The position numbers and the translations under genes are program-made. This document shows, one piece after another, positions 20,277 to 28,459 of a DNA stretch of 46,798 nucleotides. The stretch's first letter is position 1; each line of letters opens with the position of its first letter. Source of the DNA: an uncultured SAR116 cluster alpha proteobacterium (GTDB taxonomy: Bacteria > Pseudomonadota > Alphaproteobacteria > Puniceispirillales > Puniceispirillaceae); assembly GCA_902573725.1 (NCBI GenBank), contig CACGLE010000009.1, positions 1 through 46,798 of the forward strand, given 5' to 3'. The notes under the pieces are model-generated. The model was given only the letters and a program-made list of their open reading frames with translations. It searched no databases and was not told the DNA's origin.

Positions 20277-21314
20277 TTAAGGGTGCCATGTTTTATATAC
20301 CTTCCCCTCATTTTTCTGCTTTACGCTTTCACGTTTTATCACATCATATATTGCACGCAATATCTTATTCAAACCAGAACCTGTAACAGAGGATAGACGG
20401 TAAATTTCAGTACCACCAGCTTTTCGCAGTTCACTAATTAAGTCCGTAACATAATCTTTAGGCGCCGCGTCACATTTAGACAAAGCTATAATTTCTGGCT
20501 TTTTTGATAAATCGTCATTATAGGCAGATAGTTCAGAACGAATGGTTCGCCAACTTTCAACTGGGTCTGCGTGTGTCGCATCTATCAAATGCAGCAACAC
20601 AAGGCATCTTTCTACATGTCCTAAAAAGCGGTGTCCTATTCCAGCTCCATCATGAGCGCCCTCTATAAGTCCAGGTATATCTGCCATTACAAATTCTTTT
20701 TCGTCAATGGCGACAACCCCTAAATTAGGATGTAATGTTGTAAAAGGATAGTCTGCGATTTTTGGTTTTGCAGCAGAAACAACACTTAGGAATGTTGATT
20801 TACCTGCATTTGGCAATCCAACTAATCCGGCATCCGCAATTAGCTTTAACCGAAGCCAAATCCACATTTCTATTCCCATAATGCCTGGCTGAGATTTTTT
20901 AGGCGCTTGATTGGTAGACGATTTGAAAAATGCATTTCCGTGCCCGCCTTCACCGCCTTTTGCTAAGATAATTTCCTGTCCAACAGTGGTAAGATCCGCT
21001 AATATCATTGATTGGTCATCAGATAATATTTGAGTCCCAACAGGAAGTTTTAAAATAATAGATTTTCCAGATAATCCTGATTTATCTCTACCCGCCCCAG
21101 GGCGGCCTGACTCAGCTTTAAAATGTTGATGGTAGCGAAAATCAATAAGTGTATTTAAACCATCAACACATCTTGCGATTATGTCTCCCCCACGTCCACC
21201 ATCCCCACCATCTGGGCCTCCATATGGCACATTCGCTTCGCGTCTGAAACTTACAGAACCTGGTCCCCCATTTCCAGAACGAATAAAAATTTTTGCTTGG
21301 TCGAGGAATTTCAT
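20277..21314 (-). CDS. obgE: GTPase ObgE/CgtA
   Basis: Essential ribosome-associated GTPase acting in late 50S assembly and stress control. The 345 aa comprise a glycine-rich Obg domain (about 1-158, with [13 protein letters not shown]) and a GTPase domain with G1 GLPNAGKS (166-173), G3 DIPGLIEGA and G4 SKCD. No long C-terminal OCT extension is present; it ends shortly after the G domain. It is downstream of rpmA across a strong terminator, so its expression depends on read-through or its own promoter. Confidence 0.97.
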   Translation of the reverse strand: MKFLDQAKIFIRSGNGGPGSVSFRREANVPYGGPDGGDGGRGGDIIARCVDGLNTLIDFRYHQHFKAESGRPGAGRDKSGLSGKSIILKLPVGTQILSDDQSMILADLTTVGQEIILAKGGEGGHGNAFFKSSTNQAPKKSQPGIMGIEMWIWLRLKLIADAGLVGLPNAGKSTFLSVVSAAKPKIADYPFTTLHPNLGVVAIDEKEFVMADIPGLIEGAHDGAGIGHRFLGHVERCLVLLHLIDATHADPVESWRTIRSELSAYNDDLSKKPEIIALSKCDAAPKDYVTDLISELRKAGGTEIYRLSSVTGSGLNKILRAIYDVIKRESVKQKNEGKVYKTWHP

Positions 21315-21377
21315 GTTTTATAACTTTGCATCAATGATTGTTCTGCAAATTTAAGCTTATTTAAATACCGTTTAAAC

Positions 21378-21405
21378 AAAAAAGGGAAAACCTTTGGCTT
21401 TCCCC
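21378..21405 (-). terminator. Intrinsic terminator after rpmA, between rpmA and obgE
   Basis: Read on the minus strand, a 9-base stem (GGGAAAGCC paired with GGTTTTCCC, one G-T wobble) closes a three-base AAA loop at 21384-21404. A run of six T follows (21378-21383 on the opposite strand). This is the best Rho-independent terminator in the window. It would end or attenuate the rplU-rpmA transcript before obgE. Confidence 0.85.
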
Positions 21406-21430
21406 AAGAAATAATTTATTTCTCTCTGAT

Positions 21431-21697
21431 TTATTCTGCAGCAACAGCTTGTGAAACATTTACGAAAGTTCGACCACCTGTTTTCTTTCTAAAGTTTACT
21501 GAACCTGCTGTCAGAGCGAATAATGTGTGGTCTTTACCCATTCCTACGTTTTCACCTGGATGAAACTTTGTTCCTCTCTGTCGGACGATGATGTTTCCTG
21601 CCAACACAGATTCGCCACCGAATTTTTTAACTCCTAAACGACGGCCAGCCGAGTCACGTCCATTACGAGAACTTCCACCTGCTTTTTTATGAGCCAT
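21431..21697 (-). CDS. rpmA: 50S ribosomal protein L27
   Basis: L27, 88 aa, whose N-terminus reaches the peptidyl-transferase centre. The sequence starts [16 protein letters not shown], the standard L27 N-terminus without the cleavable Firmicute extension. It contains [17 protein letters not shown] and [23 protein letters not shown] lies 8 bases before the ATG. It is co-directional with rplU, 14 bases downstream of it. Confidence 0.98.
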   Translation of the reverse strand: MAHKKAGGSSRNGRDSAGRRLGVKKFGGESVLAGNIIVRQRGTKFHPGENVGMGKDHTLFALTAGSVNFRKKTGGRTFVNVSQAVAAE

Positions 21698-21711
21698 CTT
21701 TAAAACTCCTC

Positions 21712-22218
21712 TTATTTTTTTACACTAGGCGTTTTTTTTGTAGTTGCTTTCTTAGCAGCTAATTTTTTGGTAGTAGCTTTTGTACCACTTGCCTTTTTAG
21801 TGGTTTGTTTTTTGATACTCTTTTTTGCACCTGCTTCTTTTATATTGCTTTTATCTTCTTTTTCCTTTTCTGGTTGGGTTTTTTTAGTTGTTGCTTTTAT
21901 CTTCCCATCTGGACTTATATCTAAAATTTTGAGAAGTGTTAAATCTTGTCTATGTCCCTGGGTTCTTCGATGGTTTTTACGTCGCTTTCGACGAAAAATA
22001 ATTAACTTAGGACCGCGAGCTTGTTTTACAACTTTGGCGGAAACTAAGGCGCCATCCACTTTTGGTGTTCCAATTGTTAAATCACCATTATTATTTAGCA
22101 TCATCACATTGTCTAAATAAATAGTTGAACCAGTCTCTCCCTTAATAAATTCAACCATTATTGTGTCATTTTTTGAAACGCGGTATTGTTTTCCACCTGT
22201 TTTCACCACAGCATACAT
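21712..22218 (-). CDS. rplU: 50S ribosomal protein L21 with a long basic repeat tail
   Basis: L21 binds 23S rRNA together with L20. The core (about residues 1-107) has [30 protein letters not shown] and a beta-strand end at LLKILDI. Canonical L21 is about 103 aa; this one is 168. Residues 108-168 are Lys/Thr/Ala-rich with a decapeptide period: [10 protein letters not shown] (137-146), [10 protein letters not shown] (147-156) and [10 protein letters not shown] (157-166), plus a related copy at 107-116. The tail has the look of intrinsically disordered, histone H1-like KAAT repeats. The gene leads the rplU-rpmA unit and has a predicted promoter at 22339-22366. Confidence 0.96.
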   Translation of the reverse strand: MYAVVKTGGKQYRVSKNDTIMVEFIKGETGSTIYLDNVMMLNNNGDLTIGTPKVDGALVSAKVVKQARGPKLIIFRRKRRKNHRRTQGHRQDLTLLKILDISPDGKIKATTKKTQPEKEKEDKSNIKEAGAKKSIKKQTTKKASGTKATTKKLAAKKATTKKTPSVKK

Positions 22219-22338
22219 GGAGACACCTTTAATAAAAAGTTAATAAAATTTCTTAATCAGTTTAAATTTTGCAACAAATATAGTTAGTTAAAATTCATAA
22301 GAGTTAAATTAAGCAATAACATCTCAAGAAGATGCGAA

Positions 22339-22366
22339 ACTATACATCTTGGACTATTTCTGTCAA
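22339..22366 (-). promoter_or_regulatory. Predicted sigma70-type promoter of rplU-rpmA
   Basis: On the minus strand a consensus TTGACA (22361-22366) is separated by 16 bases from TATAGT (22339-22344). It lies about 120 bases before the rplU ATG, leaving a long 5' leader. The early leader contains a CATCT...AGATG hairpin (22320-22334, five-base loop). The rest of the 226-base gap (22219-22444) is AT-rich with no other gene evident. Confidence 0.7.
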
Positions 22367-22444
22367 GTGTTGCATCTGTTTTTACCTCTTATGTGTTATA
22401 CTAATTAGAAATTAAATATTATTTCGAGCGGTAAATTGATATTA

Positions 22445-23470
22445 TTATTTTGTTAATAATGAAATAGCGGCTTTTCTTCCTGAAATCCACGCTGATTCAA
22501 TGCGTGGTCCAGAAAGCCAGTCACCTGCTAGAGCAATGGAATGTTGCATATCAGTGCGCATATGTGAGTCATCGGCAATTTTGGATACCCTCGCAAAACG
22601 CCATTTATGGCCTTCTAAGTAAGAAATTTGTTCTGGTAGCGCAGATATATTGAGTTTGTTATCCTCACTAATTATTGATTTCCATTCCCCCCATAATTCA
22701 TGAGACAGGTGATTTAGATTCCTTTCAATATTTTTTAAGGAAAACTTGGGACTCGCATGAATGATTATAGAGAAATAAGACGTGTTATTCTTTCCTCCAT
22801 GTGACCATTTTCCAATGGACCAGCTTATGTTTCTTTTTTCCAGTAATATAGGTTCAAATATTGACCGTTTCTTATTCAAAATTAACGCAGAATCGTATGA
22901 TAATTGAATACCCGCTAAAATTGCAATACAAGGCTGATATTCAGCGTTCAAGCTCGTTTGTCTTAGCTCTGTTAGGAATTCTGGAAGTATTGCATGTGTT
23001 TGGGGTGCGGGCATTGTCAGAATAACATTATTTGCATAAATAGGCTTTGAGTTTTCAATTGATATACACCAACCTCTAGTACCTTTTTCCACTTCCTTTT
23101 TAATTTTTGTTACAAGTGCATTTTGAACAATATTAAAAGGGCTTATTAATGTTGAAATAAATGACTTAAATACAGGATTTCCAACGTATACTGGGCCTTT
23201 TTGGGGATGATCAAAAATAGCTATTTCTTTATTTTTAGCACCTTTTTGAACTAATTCATTAAATTCACTATCTTTTGTTGTGAAAAATTGAGCACCATGA
23301 TCAAACGAAAATAAACGGTGGTTTCTTGTAGATAATCTACCGCCAGGATTATTACCCTTATCAATTATGAGCACATCTCTTTTATTTTTGGTAAGAGTGT
23401 TTGCAGCGGATAATCCAGCCACTCCAGAACCAATAATGACAAATTCATATGATTGTTTTAATGTGTTAAT
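22445..23470 (-). CDS. Renalase-like FAD-dependent oxidoreductase, apparently starting at ATT
   Basis: NAD(P)/FAD-dependent amine-oxidase-fold protein resembling the bacterial renalase-like family. Features are the FAD motif VIIGSGVAGLSAAN at the N-terminus, GGRLSTRN, FDHGAQFFTTKD, and a C-terminal FAD contact LAGDWLSGPRIESAWISG. The substrate is unknown. A GTG at 23422 would begin inside the dinucleotide-binding loop (the V of GSGVAG) and is implausible. Upstream, the frame is open only to a TAG at 23483-23485 and holds no ATG, GTG or TTG. An ATT at 23468-23470 lies exactly 7 bases after GGAG (23478-23481) and would give 341 aa starting M-N-T-L-K-Q-S. It is divergent from the HAD gene. Confidence 0.82.
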   Translation of the reverse strand: MNTLKQSYEFVIIGSGVAGLSAANTLTKNKRDVLIIDKGNNPGGRLSTRNHRLFSFDHGAQFFTTKDSEFNELVQKGAKNKEIAIFDHPQKGPVYVGNPVFKSFISTLISPFNIVQNALVTKIKKEVEKGTRGWCISIENSKPIYANNVILTMPAPQTHAILPEFLTELRQTSLNAEYQPCIAILAGIQLSYDSALILNKKRSIFEPILLEKRNISWSIGKWSHGGKNNTSYFSIIIHASPKFSLKNIERNLNHLSHELWGEWKSIISEDNKLNISALPEQISYLEGHKWRFARVSKIADDSHMRTDMQHSIALAGDWLSGPRIESAWISGRKAAISLLTK

Positions 23471-23576
23471 TTGAATTCTCCGCTACTGAGGTTTATCACT
23501 TAAGGAAATTCAATCTAAAATTGTTCAACAATGGGAATCACAAGATGTCAATTTTTTCAGAAAAACGTGTATAAAT

Positions 23577-24563
23577 ATGACTGATAAAGAAAATAGTCCT
23601 GATTATAGTAATTACAATAAGATGAACTTATACAGTGCTGAAATTCCACCTGCAAATAAATTAAATGCAGAAAGCGCATTTAAGATTTACGAGTTATTAA
23701 GGCCAATTTTACCCAAAACTAAATCAATCGATCCAAAAATTTTAGGTTCTGTTAGTGAACTTCTTGATGAGGTGGATGGACTAATTTTAGATGGGTATGG
23801 AATCGTTAACATTGGAAATAATTTAACTCCGGGTTTCCACAAATTTTTTTCTGAAATTTCCCAGCGCAATCTTCCGTTTGTTATTCTAACGAATGGTGCT
23901 AGTCAGCCTTCCAAGAAAACAGCACAGATTTATAAAAGTTGGGGATTGGAAATTAAAAGGCATGACATTATATCGAGTAGAGATGTCCTTGAGGAAAAGC
24001 TAATAAATAAATCTGAAAAAAATATAATGCGCCTAGATGAAGCCACCGCACCACTTAAACATTGTTTGGATTTCAATCATAAAGTGGGGATTTATTATGA
24101 TACTTTGCGGCAAGCTGATGCTTTTGCGTTTATGGGAAGTATTGGGTGGACAGATACCAAGCAATCAAAACTTGAGGCAGCATTGAGAGAAAATCCTAGG
24201 ACTGTTTTCGTTGCAAATCCAGATATTACAGCCCCACAAGAAAATAGGTTTTCTGCCGAACCAGGATATTGGGTGGCTCGAGCTATGAAGCAGGCAGAAT
24301 TTCCAGTTGAATGGTATGGAAAACCTTATCCCGCTTCATTTCAAATGGCTATTAAAATTCTTCAGAGAAAAACAACGAAGGCCCTGAAAAAATCGCGAAT
24401 AGCTATGATTGGAGATTCGTTACATACAGACATTTTAGGAGCTAATGCAGCGGGCTTAATATCTGTTTTGGTTACAAATTACGGATTACTGCGTGGATTA
24501 AACGCTTTGGAAATCTGTAAACAGACTTCAATTTATCCTCATTTTATAGCTCCGGCACTTTAA
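23577..24563 (+). CDS. HAD-superfamily class IIA hydrolase (TIGR01459-like)
   Basis: A 328-aa NagD-like HAD phosphatase. Motif I is LILDGYGIV with D72 as probable nucleophile; the +2 acid/base Asp of most HADs is Tyr (Y74). That resembles the alphaproteobacterial TIGR01459 group, which has an aromatic residue there. Motif II is FVILTNGAS and the C-terminal motif is MIGDSLHTDILGA. The class IIA cap lies between motifs II and III. The substrate is not known. The first 50 residues are a polar leader. It starts a rightward run leading to folM/folB. Confidence 0.85.
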   Translation: MTDKENSPDYSNYNKMNLYSAEIPPANKLNAESAFKIYELLRPILPKTKSIDPKILGSVSELLDEVDGLILDGYGIVNIGNNLTPGFHKFFSEISQRNLPFVILTNGASQPSKKTAQIYKSWGLEIKRHDIISSRDVLEEKLINKSEKNIMRLDEATAPLKHCLDFNHKVGIYYDTLRQADAFAFMGSIGWTDTKQSKLEAALRENPRTVFVANPDITAPQENRFSAEPGYWVARAMKQAEFPVEWYGKPYPASFQMAIKILQRKTTKALKKSRIAMIGDSLHTDILGANAAGLISVLVTNYGLLRGLNALEICKQTSIYPHFIAPAL

Positions 24564-24633
24564 ATTCTGCGCGTTTTACTATTGGTTTATATATTTCCTG
24601 TGTTATGTTTTTTATTGAAATTTAGGACAAAAA

Positions 24634-25398
24634 ATGGGTTTAAGCTTAAAAAAAATTTTAATTACAGGTGGGTCTAAGCGTATTGGAGCTGCGCTTGTAA
24701 CACATCTCGCAGCAGATGGTTGGCACGTGATAATACATTGTAATAAGAACAGAAAATCAGCAGAGGCACTTTGTAAACGCCTTATAGAAAAGGGTAGGGA
24801 AGTCGAAGTTCTTCAAGCTGATTTGTCAAATCCCGACGCCTGTAAACAATTAATTAAAGACGCTTCTCGGGGGCTACCTCTTTCTGCTTTGATAAACAAT
24901 GCCTCTTTATTCGTTTATGATGAAATTAATGATTTCTCTGTCCAGACTTTACAAAGACATATAGCGGTTAATGTTGCTGCTCCCGCAATTTTAACTTCGG
25001 AATTTGCGAAACAATTTAGAGCAAAAAATAGTGGATGTGTAATAAATATTCTTGATTCAAAGTTATTTGGCCTTAATCCAGATTACTTCACCTATACTTT
25101 ATCAAAAGCGGCTCTCCAGAATTTTGGTATTTTGGCAGCACAGGCATATGCACCTTCACTCAGGGTAAATGCAATTGCCCCCGGAATTACCCTTCCCTCA
25201 GGCGGCCAAACAGATGAAGAATTCAAACGGTCTCATAAACGAAATTTGCTAAGAAAAGGCGCAGATAAAGAAGATATAGTCGCTGCTGCGCGTTTAATAT
25301 TATCTACATCTTCTATGACGGGAGAGACAATTATTCTTGATGGAGGAGCGCATTTGCAGCCATTACCTCGGGATGTTGCTTTTATGGAAGATAATTAA
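24634..25398 (+). CDS. folM: SDR-family reductase, probable dihydropteridine/dihydromonapterin reductase (FolM/PTR1-like)
   Basis: Short-chain dehydrogenase of 254 aa. The cofactor motif TGGSKRIG has the TGxxxRxG form seen in pteridine reductases rather than the classical TGxxxGxG. The active site reads Asp141, Tyr154 and Lys158 (YTLSK). Asp sits 13 residues before Tyr where most SDRs have Ser, the same spacing as the Asp181-Tyr194-Lys198 triad of trypanosomatid PTR1. INNASLF is also typical. The gene ends exactly where folB begins (TAA then ATG), supporting a pterin role. FolM-like reduction of a pterin or dihydrofolate is inferred. Confidence 0.82.
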   Translation: MGLSLKKILITGGSKRIGAALVTHLAADGWHVIIHCNKNRKSAEALCKRLIEKGREVEVLQADLSNPDACKQLIKDASRGLPLSALINNASLFVYDEINDFSVQTLQRHIAVNVAAPAILTSEFAKQFRAKNSGCVINILDSKLFGLNPDYFTYTLSKAALQNFGILAAQAYAPSLRVNAIAPGITLPSGGQTDEEFKRSHKRNLLRKGADKEDIVAAARLILSTSSMTGETIILDGGAHLQPLPRDVAFMEDN

Positions 25399-25767
25399 AT
25401 GTATGAACCTAATTTAAAACGATGTTTTCAGCTTTATGGTATTGAAGTTATTTGCTCAATTGGAATTCATCAGTTTGAGCGTGAAAAGCCACAACGCATT
25501 TTAATTGATTTGGATGTTAACCTTGATCCAAAAAATGAACCCAGTTCTGACAAAATTTCTGAGGCACTTGACTATGATACGGTGAGAAGCGCTGTCTTGA
25601 AATTATGTAGAAGCAAACATTTTGATTTGCAGGAAACATTGGCACGTGAGATATATGATTTAGTGAGTCAGATGCCTTCGGTTATAGGTGTGTCCATTCG
25701 CACTTGTAAGCCAGATGTCTATTCTGATATCCGCGAGGCCGCTTATATCTTGTCTAATTGCAAGTAA
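25399..25767 (+). CDS. folB: Dihydroneopterin aldolase
   Basis: FolB, 122 aa, cleaves dihydroneopterin to 6-hydroxymethyl-dihydropterin in folate synthesis. The family pattern GIHQFEREKPQRI (catalytic Glu region), LDYDTV and the C-terminal RTCKPDV with the catalytic lysine are present. The ATG is immediately adjacent to the stop of the reductase gene, indicating co-translation. No other folate synthesis gene is nearby except folD at 36907. Confidence 0.93.
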   Translation: MYEPNLKRCFQLYGIEVICSIGIHQFEREKPQRILIDLDVNLDPKNEPSSDKISEALDYDTVRSAVLKLCRSKHFDLQETLAREIYDLVSQMPSVIGVSIRTCKPDVYSDIREAAYILSNCK

Positions 25768-25869
25768 GTTTGTGAATAATACATTTAAATGGATTTCATT
25801 TAATAAATCTTGCTATTTTTAAAAAGAATTTTGAGGTATGTTTATTCGATATCATATAAAGGATAAGCA

Positions 25870-26595
25870 ATGTTATATGATGTAGGAAAAATAGATGCCT
25901 TTTATAATAGCACACGTGGACAAATGGTTGCGAGACTATTGAATAAAGAGCTATTAAAAATCTGGACGCCATCAAATAAAACTTCAAACCTTGTGGTTGG
26001 TTTTCCCTCTATTTTTCCTGAGAGGAGCGCAATGTTTCCAGTGTTAATGCCATCTGAAATTGGTGGTATGCCATGGGAATACGAAAATGTTGTATATAGC
26101 GCATTGATTGACTCAACAAGTTGGCCGTTGGAGAGTGACTCAGTTGACTATGTTTTAATAACGCATGCGCTTGAATTTATTCTAGATAAAAATGGATTTT
26201 TGTTGGAAGCGAGTCGGGTTTTAAGAAGTGCGGGTAAACTTATAATGATTGTGCCTCATCGTGGTGGCTTGTGGTCAAGAGCTGAAACAACACCCTTTGG
26301 ACACGGCACCCCTTTCAGCAAACGTCAAATTTTCTCCCTATTAAAAAATACAGGGTTAAATCCAGAAAAATGCACAAGAGGTTTGTTTTTGCCACCATTC
26401 GTAGATAAATTACCTAGGATATTTTCTAACCAGGTAGAAGTTTTTGGGGAGTGCTTGTTACCACTTCTTGGAGGAGTGCTAATTGTTGAAGCAAATAAAT
26501 TGGTTTATGCAGAACCAAATAAAAACAGGGTTGCAGCAAAGAAACGGTTGTTTGCGTCTGTAAAAAGCCAGTCAGCTTATTCTGTAGAAGAATAA
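25870..26595 (+). CDS. Class I SAM-dependent methyltransferase (type 11), divergent motif I
   Basis: A 241-aa protein with methyltransferase type 11 features: WPLESDSVDYVLITHALEF (motif region II/III), SRVLRSAGKLIMIVPHRGGLWSR, and the PFGHGTPFSKRQ segment characteristic of an alphaproteobacterial family often found beside gloB. The glycine-rich SAM-binding motif I, normally of GxGxA type, reads VVGFPSIFP here, so binding may be altered. The substrate is unknown. AAGGA lies 7 bases before the ATG. The neighbours folB and chorismate mutase do not reveal its role. Confidence 0.78.
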   Translation: MLYDVGKIDAFYNSTRGQMVARLLNKELLKIWTPSNKTSNLVVGFPSIFPERSAMFPVLMPSEIGGMPWEYENVVYSALIDSTSWPLESDSVDYVLITHALEFILDKNGFLLEASRVLRSAGKLIMIVPHRGGLWSRAETTPFGHGTPFSKRQIFSLLKNTGLNPEKCTRGLFLPPFVDKLPRIFSNQVEVFGECLLPLLGGVLIVEANKLVYAEPNKNRVAAKKRLFASVKSQSAYSVEE

Positions 26596-26656
26596 TAAAG
26601 TTCTGAAAAATAGCGAGAAATTTTTTACTGTGATGGCAACTTTTGGGGGAATTTTT

Positions 26657-27304
26657 ATGTCAGACACACTTTTCGAAATAAGACAAAAAATAGATAAAAT
26701 AGACCAAGCGTTACTTGATTTAATTAGGCAGCGTTTGTCTCTCTCTAATGAAATAGCTTCAGTAAAGTTAGATGGTACCCCAGTTTACCGCCCAGCTAGA
26801 GAAGCTCTACTTATGCATAAGCTTCTTTTGCAAATAGATAATGATTTTGAAAAAGATGTTGTCATTAGGATGTGGAGATTATTATTAGCTTCAAGTGTTC
26901 ATAGACAGAAACCAAAATTCAAGATTATAAGTCTTCGAGGTTTAGAAAAATTTACTCAGGAATTTAGTTCTAATTTCTTGGAACATGAACAATGTAAAAC
27001 AGAAAAAGATATAATAAAAAAATTGTTGGAAAATGATGCAGAAATTGCATTTTTTCCTTATTCAGAACTCTCTAAAATTGGAATGCATCTTGGAAAAAAG
27101 ACGGGTATTTACCTTAATCATAAGATAGATAATGTTGCTATAATCTGCAAAAACATGCCAGAAGAAACAGGCTTTGATGTTTCAGTTTTTAAGAGTTTCA
27201 ATGTTTCAGAAACAGCAATAATTGAAAAACCTGGTTTCTTTTCAGAAAATAATTCAAAGGAACTTGTTTATATTGGAGCTTGGGTTAATCTAACATCTAG
27301 TTAA
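26657..27304 (+). CDS. Chorismate mutase (AroQ type) with an extra C-terminal domain
   Basis: Residues 1-88 form an AroQ chorismate mutase domain (EIRQKIDKIDQALLDLIRQRL, IASVK, YRPAREALLMHKL), which converts chorismate to prephenate. Residues about 90-215 are not a domain I can name; they lack prephenate dehydratase motifs. The ATG at 26657 follows GGGGGA at good spacing, so I prefer it to the upstream in-frame start at 26630. hisC and a prephenate dehydrogenase follow, making a tyrosine-branch cluster. The second domain might be regulatory, by analogy with other fused chorismate mutases. Confidence 0.85.
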   Translation: MSDTLFEIRQKIDKIDQALLDLIRQRLSLSNEIASVKLDGTPVYRPAREALLMHKLLLQIDNDFEKDVVIRMWRLLLASSVHRQKPKFKIISLRGLEKFTQEFSSNFLEHEQCKTEKDIIKKLLENDAEIAFFPYSELSKIGMHLGKKTGIYLNHKIDNVAIICKNMPEETGFDVSVFKSFNVSETAIIEKPGFFSENNSKELVYIGAWVNLTSS

Positions 27305-27356
27305 AACTAGGATAATTTTAGCGTTTTTCATTTTTACAGTTGGAGATATCTTTATA

Positions 27357-28454
27357 ATGACAATTAAGCCAAAGCCAGCTGATGCTATACAAACTCTGGT
27401 GAGTTATAGACCTAATTTTGGTAAAAAAATATCCAAATCATTAATTCGGTTGTCTGTAAATGAGAATGGAATTGGGTGTTCCCCTCTAGTTGAAGAGGCA
27501 ATTAAAAAAAATGATATAAAGTTTTATCGATATCCTGCGCAACAAGATGAGGCTTTAATAGAATCAATAGCATTGAGGTTTAGGCTAAAGCCAGAGAAAA
27601 TTTTAACAGGAAATGGTTCTGATGAGCTTATTTATTTATTATGCACCGCTTTTTTAAACCCTGGTGATGAAGCGATTCATACAGAGTATGGTTTTTTGGT
27701 ATTTCCGCAGGCAATAAAAATAGCTGGAGGCGTCCCTATCATTGCGCCAGATGTTAACTTTACAGTAAGCGTAGACTCTATTATCTCTAAGCTTACACCA
27801 AAGACAAAAATGGTGTTTCTTGCAAATCCCAATAATCCAACAGGTTCAATGATTTCTGACCAGGAATTAACAAGATTGATCGATTCAATTCCAAAATCTG
27901 TCCTTCTTATTCTTGACTTGGCTTATTGCGAATATGTGACCTCTGGACTATCTAATGCAGCTAAGCTGGTTGAATCTAATAATAACGTCGTTATGCTTAG
28001 GACGTTTTCTAAGTTATTTGGAATAGCAGCGTTGCGATTGGGTTGGGGTTATTGCCCCCCGGATATTCTTGCGACCCTGCAATCCATACGGGGACCATTC
28101 TCAGTTAATCAAATTGCCGCTTTAGCTGGGAGAGTTGCTGTACAAGACATAGCCTTTCAAGAAAAGTCAGTTGCCCATAATAAATTTTGGATGAATGAGA
28201 TAGTAGATAGATTTAATGATATGGGTGTTAAAACATTAGAAGGCCAAGCAAATTTTATGCTACTCGATTTTAGAAATAAAAATGGGCCTTCTGCGGCCTA
28301 TATTTCTAATCATCTTATGGAAAAAGGTATTCAGCTTAGAGATATGACCCCCTATGGTTTACCAGAAATGCTAAGAATGTCGATTGGAAGAACTGACGAA
28401 ATGGAAAAATTTACACTATGTTTAAGAAAAATTCTTCTTCAGGAGGCTAGTTAA
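27357..28454 (+). CDS. hisC: Histidinol-phosphate / aromatic aminotransferase
   Basis: PLP aminotransferase of fold type I, 365 aa, HisC family. The PLP lysine is K219 in TFSKLFGIAALRLGW. Other motifs are LTGNGSDELI, FLANPNNPTGS and LDLAYCEY. Because it lies between chorismate mutase and prephenate dehydrogenase, it may act mainly on aromatic 2-oxo acids or prephenate instead of, or as well as, histidinol phosphate. GGAG lies about 12 bases before the ATG. Its stop is 5 bases before the next gene. Confidence 0.9.
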   Translation: MTIKPKPADAIQTLVSYRPNFGKKISKSLIRLSVNENGIGCSPLVEEAIKKNDIKFYRYPAQQDEALIESIALRFRLKPEKILTGNGSDELIYLLCTAFLNPGDEAIHTEYGFLVFPQAIKIAGGVPIIAPDVNFTVSVDSIISKLTPKTKMVFLANPNNPTGSMISDQELTRLIDSIPKSVLLILDLAYCEYVTSGLSNAAKLVESNNNVVMLRTFSKLFGIAALRLGWGYCPPDILATLQSIRGPFSVNQIAALAGRVAVQDIAFQEKSVAHNKFWMNEIVDRFNDMGVKTLEGQANFMLLDFRNKNGPSAAYISNHLMEKGIQLRDMTPYGLPEMLRMSIGRTDEMEKFTLCLRKILLQEAS

Positions 28455-28459
28455 GGCAA

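Noticed and set aside
21329-21339. Near-copy of the AATCAATGATT site before obgE (CATCAATGATT)
   Set aside because: It has one mismatch and is too close to the obgE start to act as an ordinary operator; likely AT-rich chance.
22334-22417. 27-codon ORF on the plus strand antisense to the rplU leader
   Set aside because: No ribosome-binding site, no recognisable family and overlap with the rplU promoter; treated as random.
22445-23422. FAD oxidoreductase starting at GTG 23422
   Set aside because: That start falls inside the GSGVAG dinucleotide-binding loop. The upstream in-frame codons restore the VIIGSG strand.
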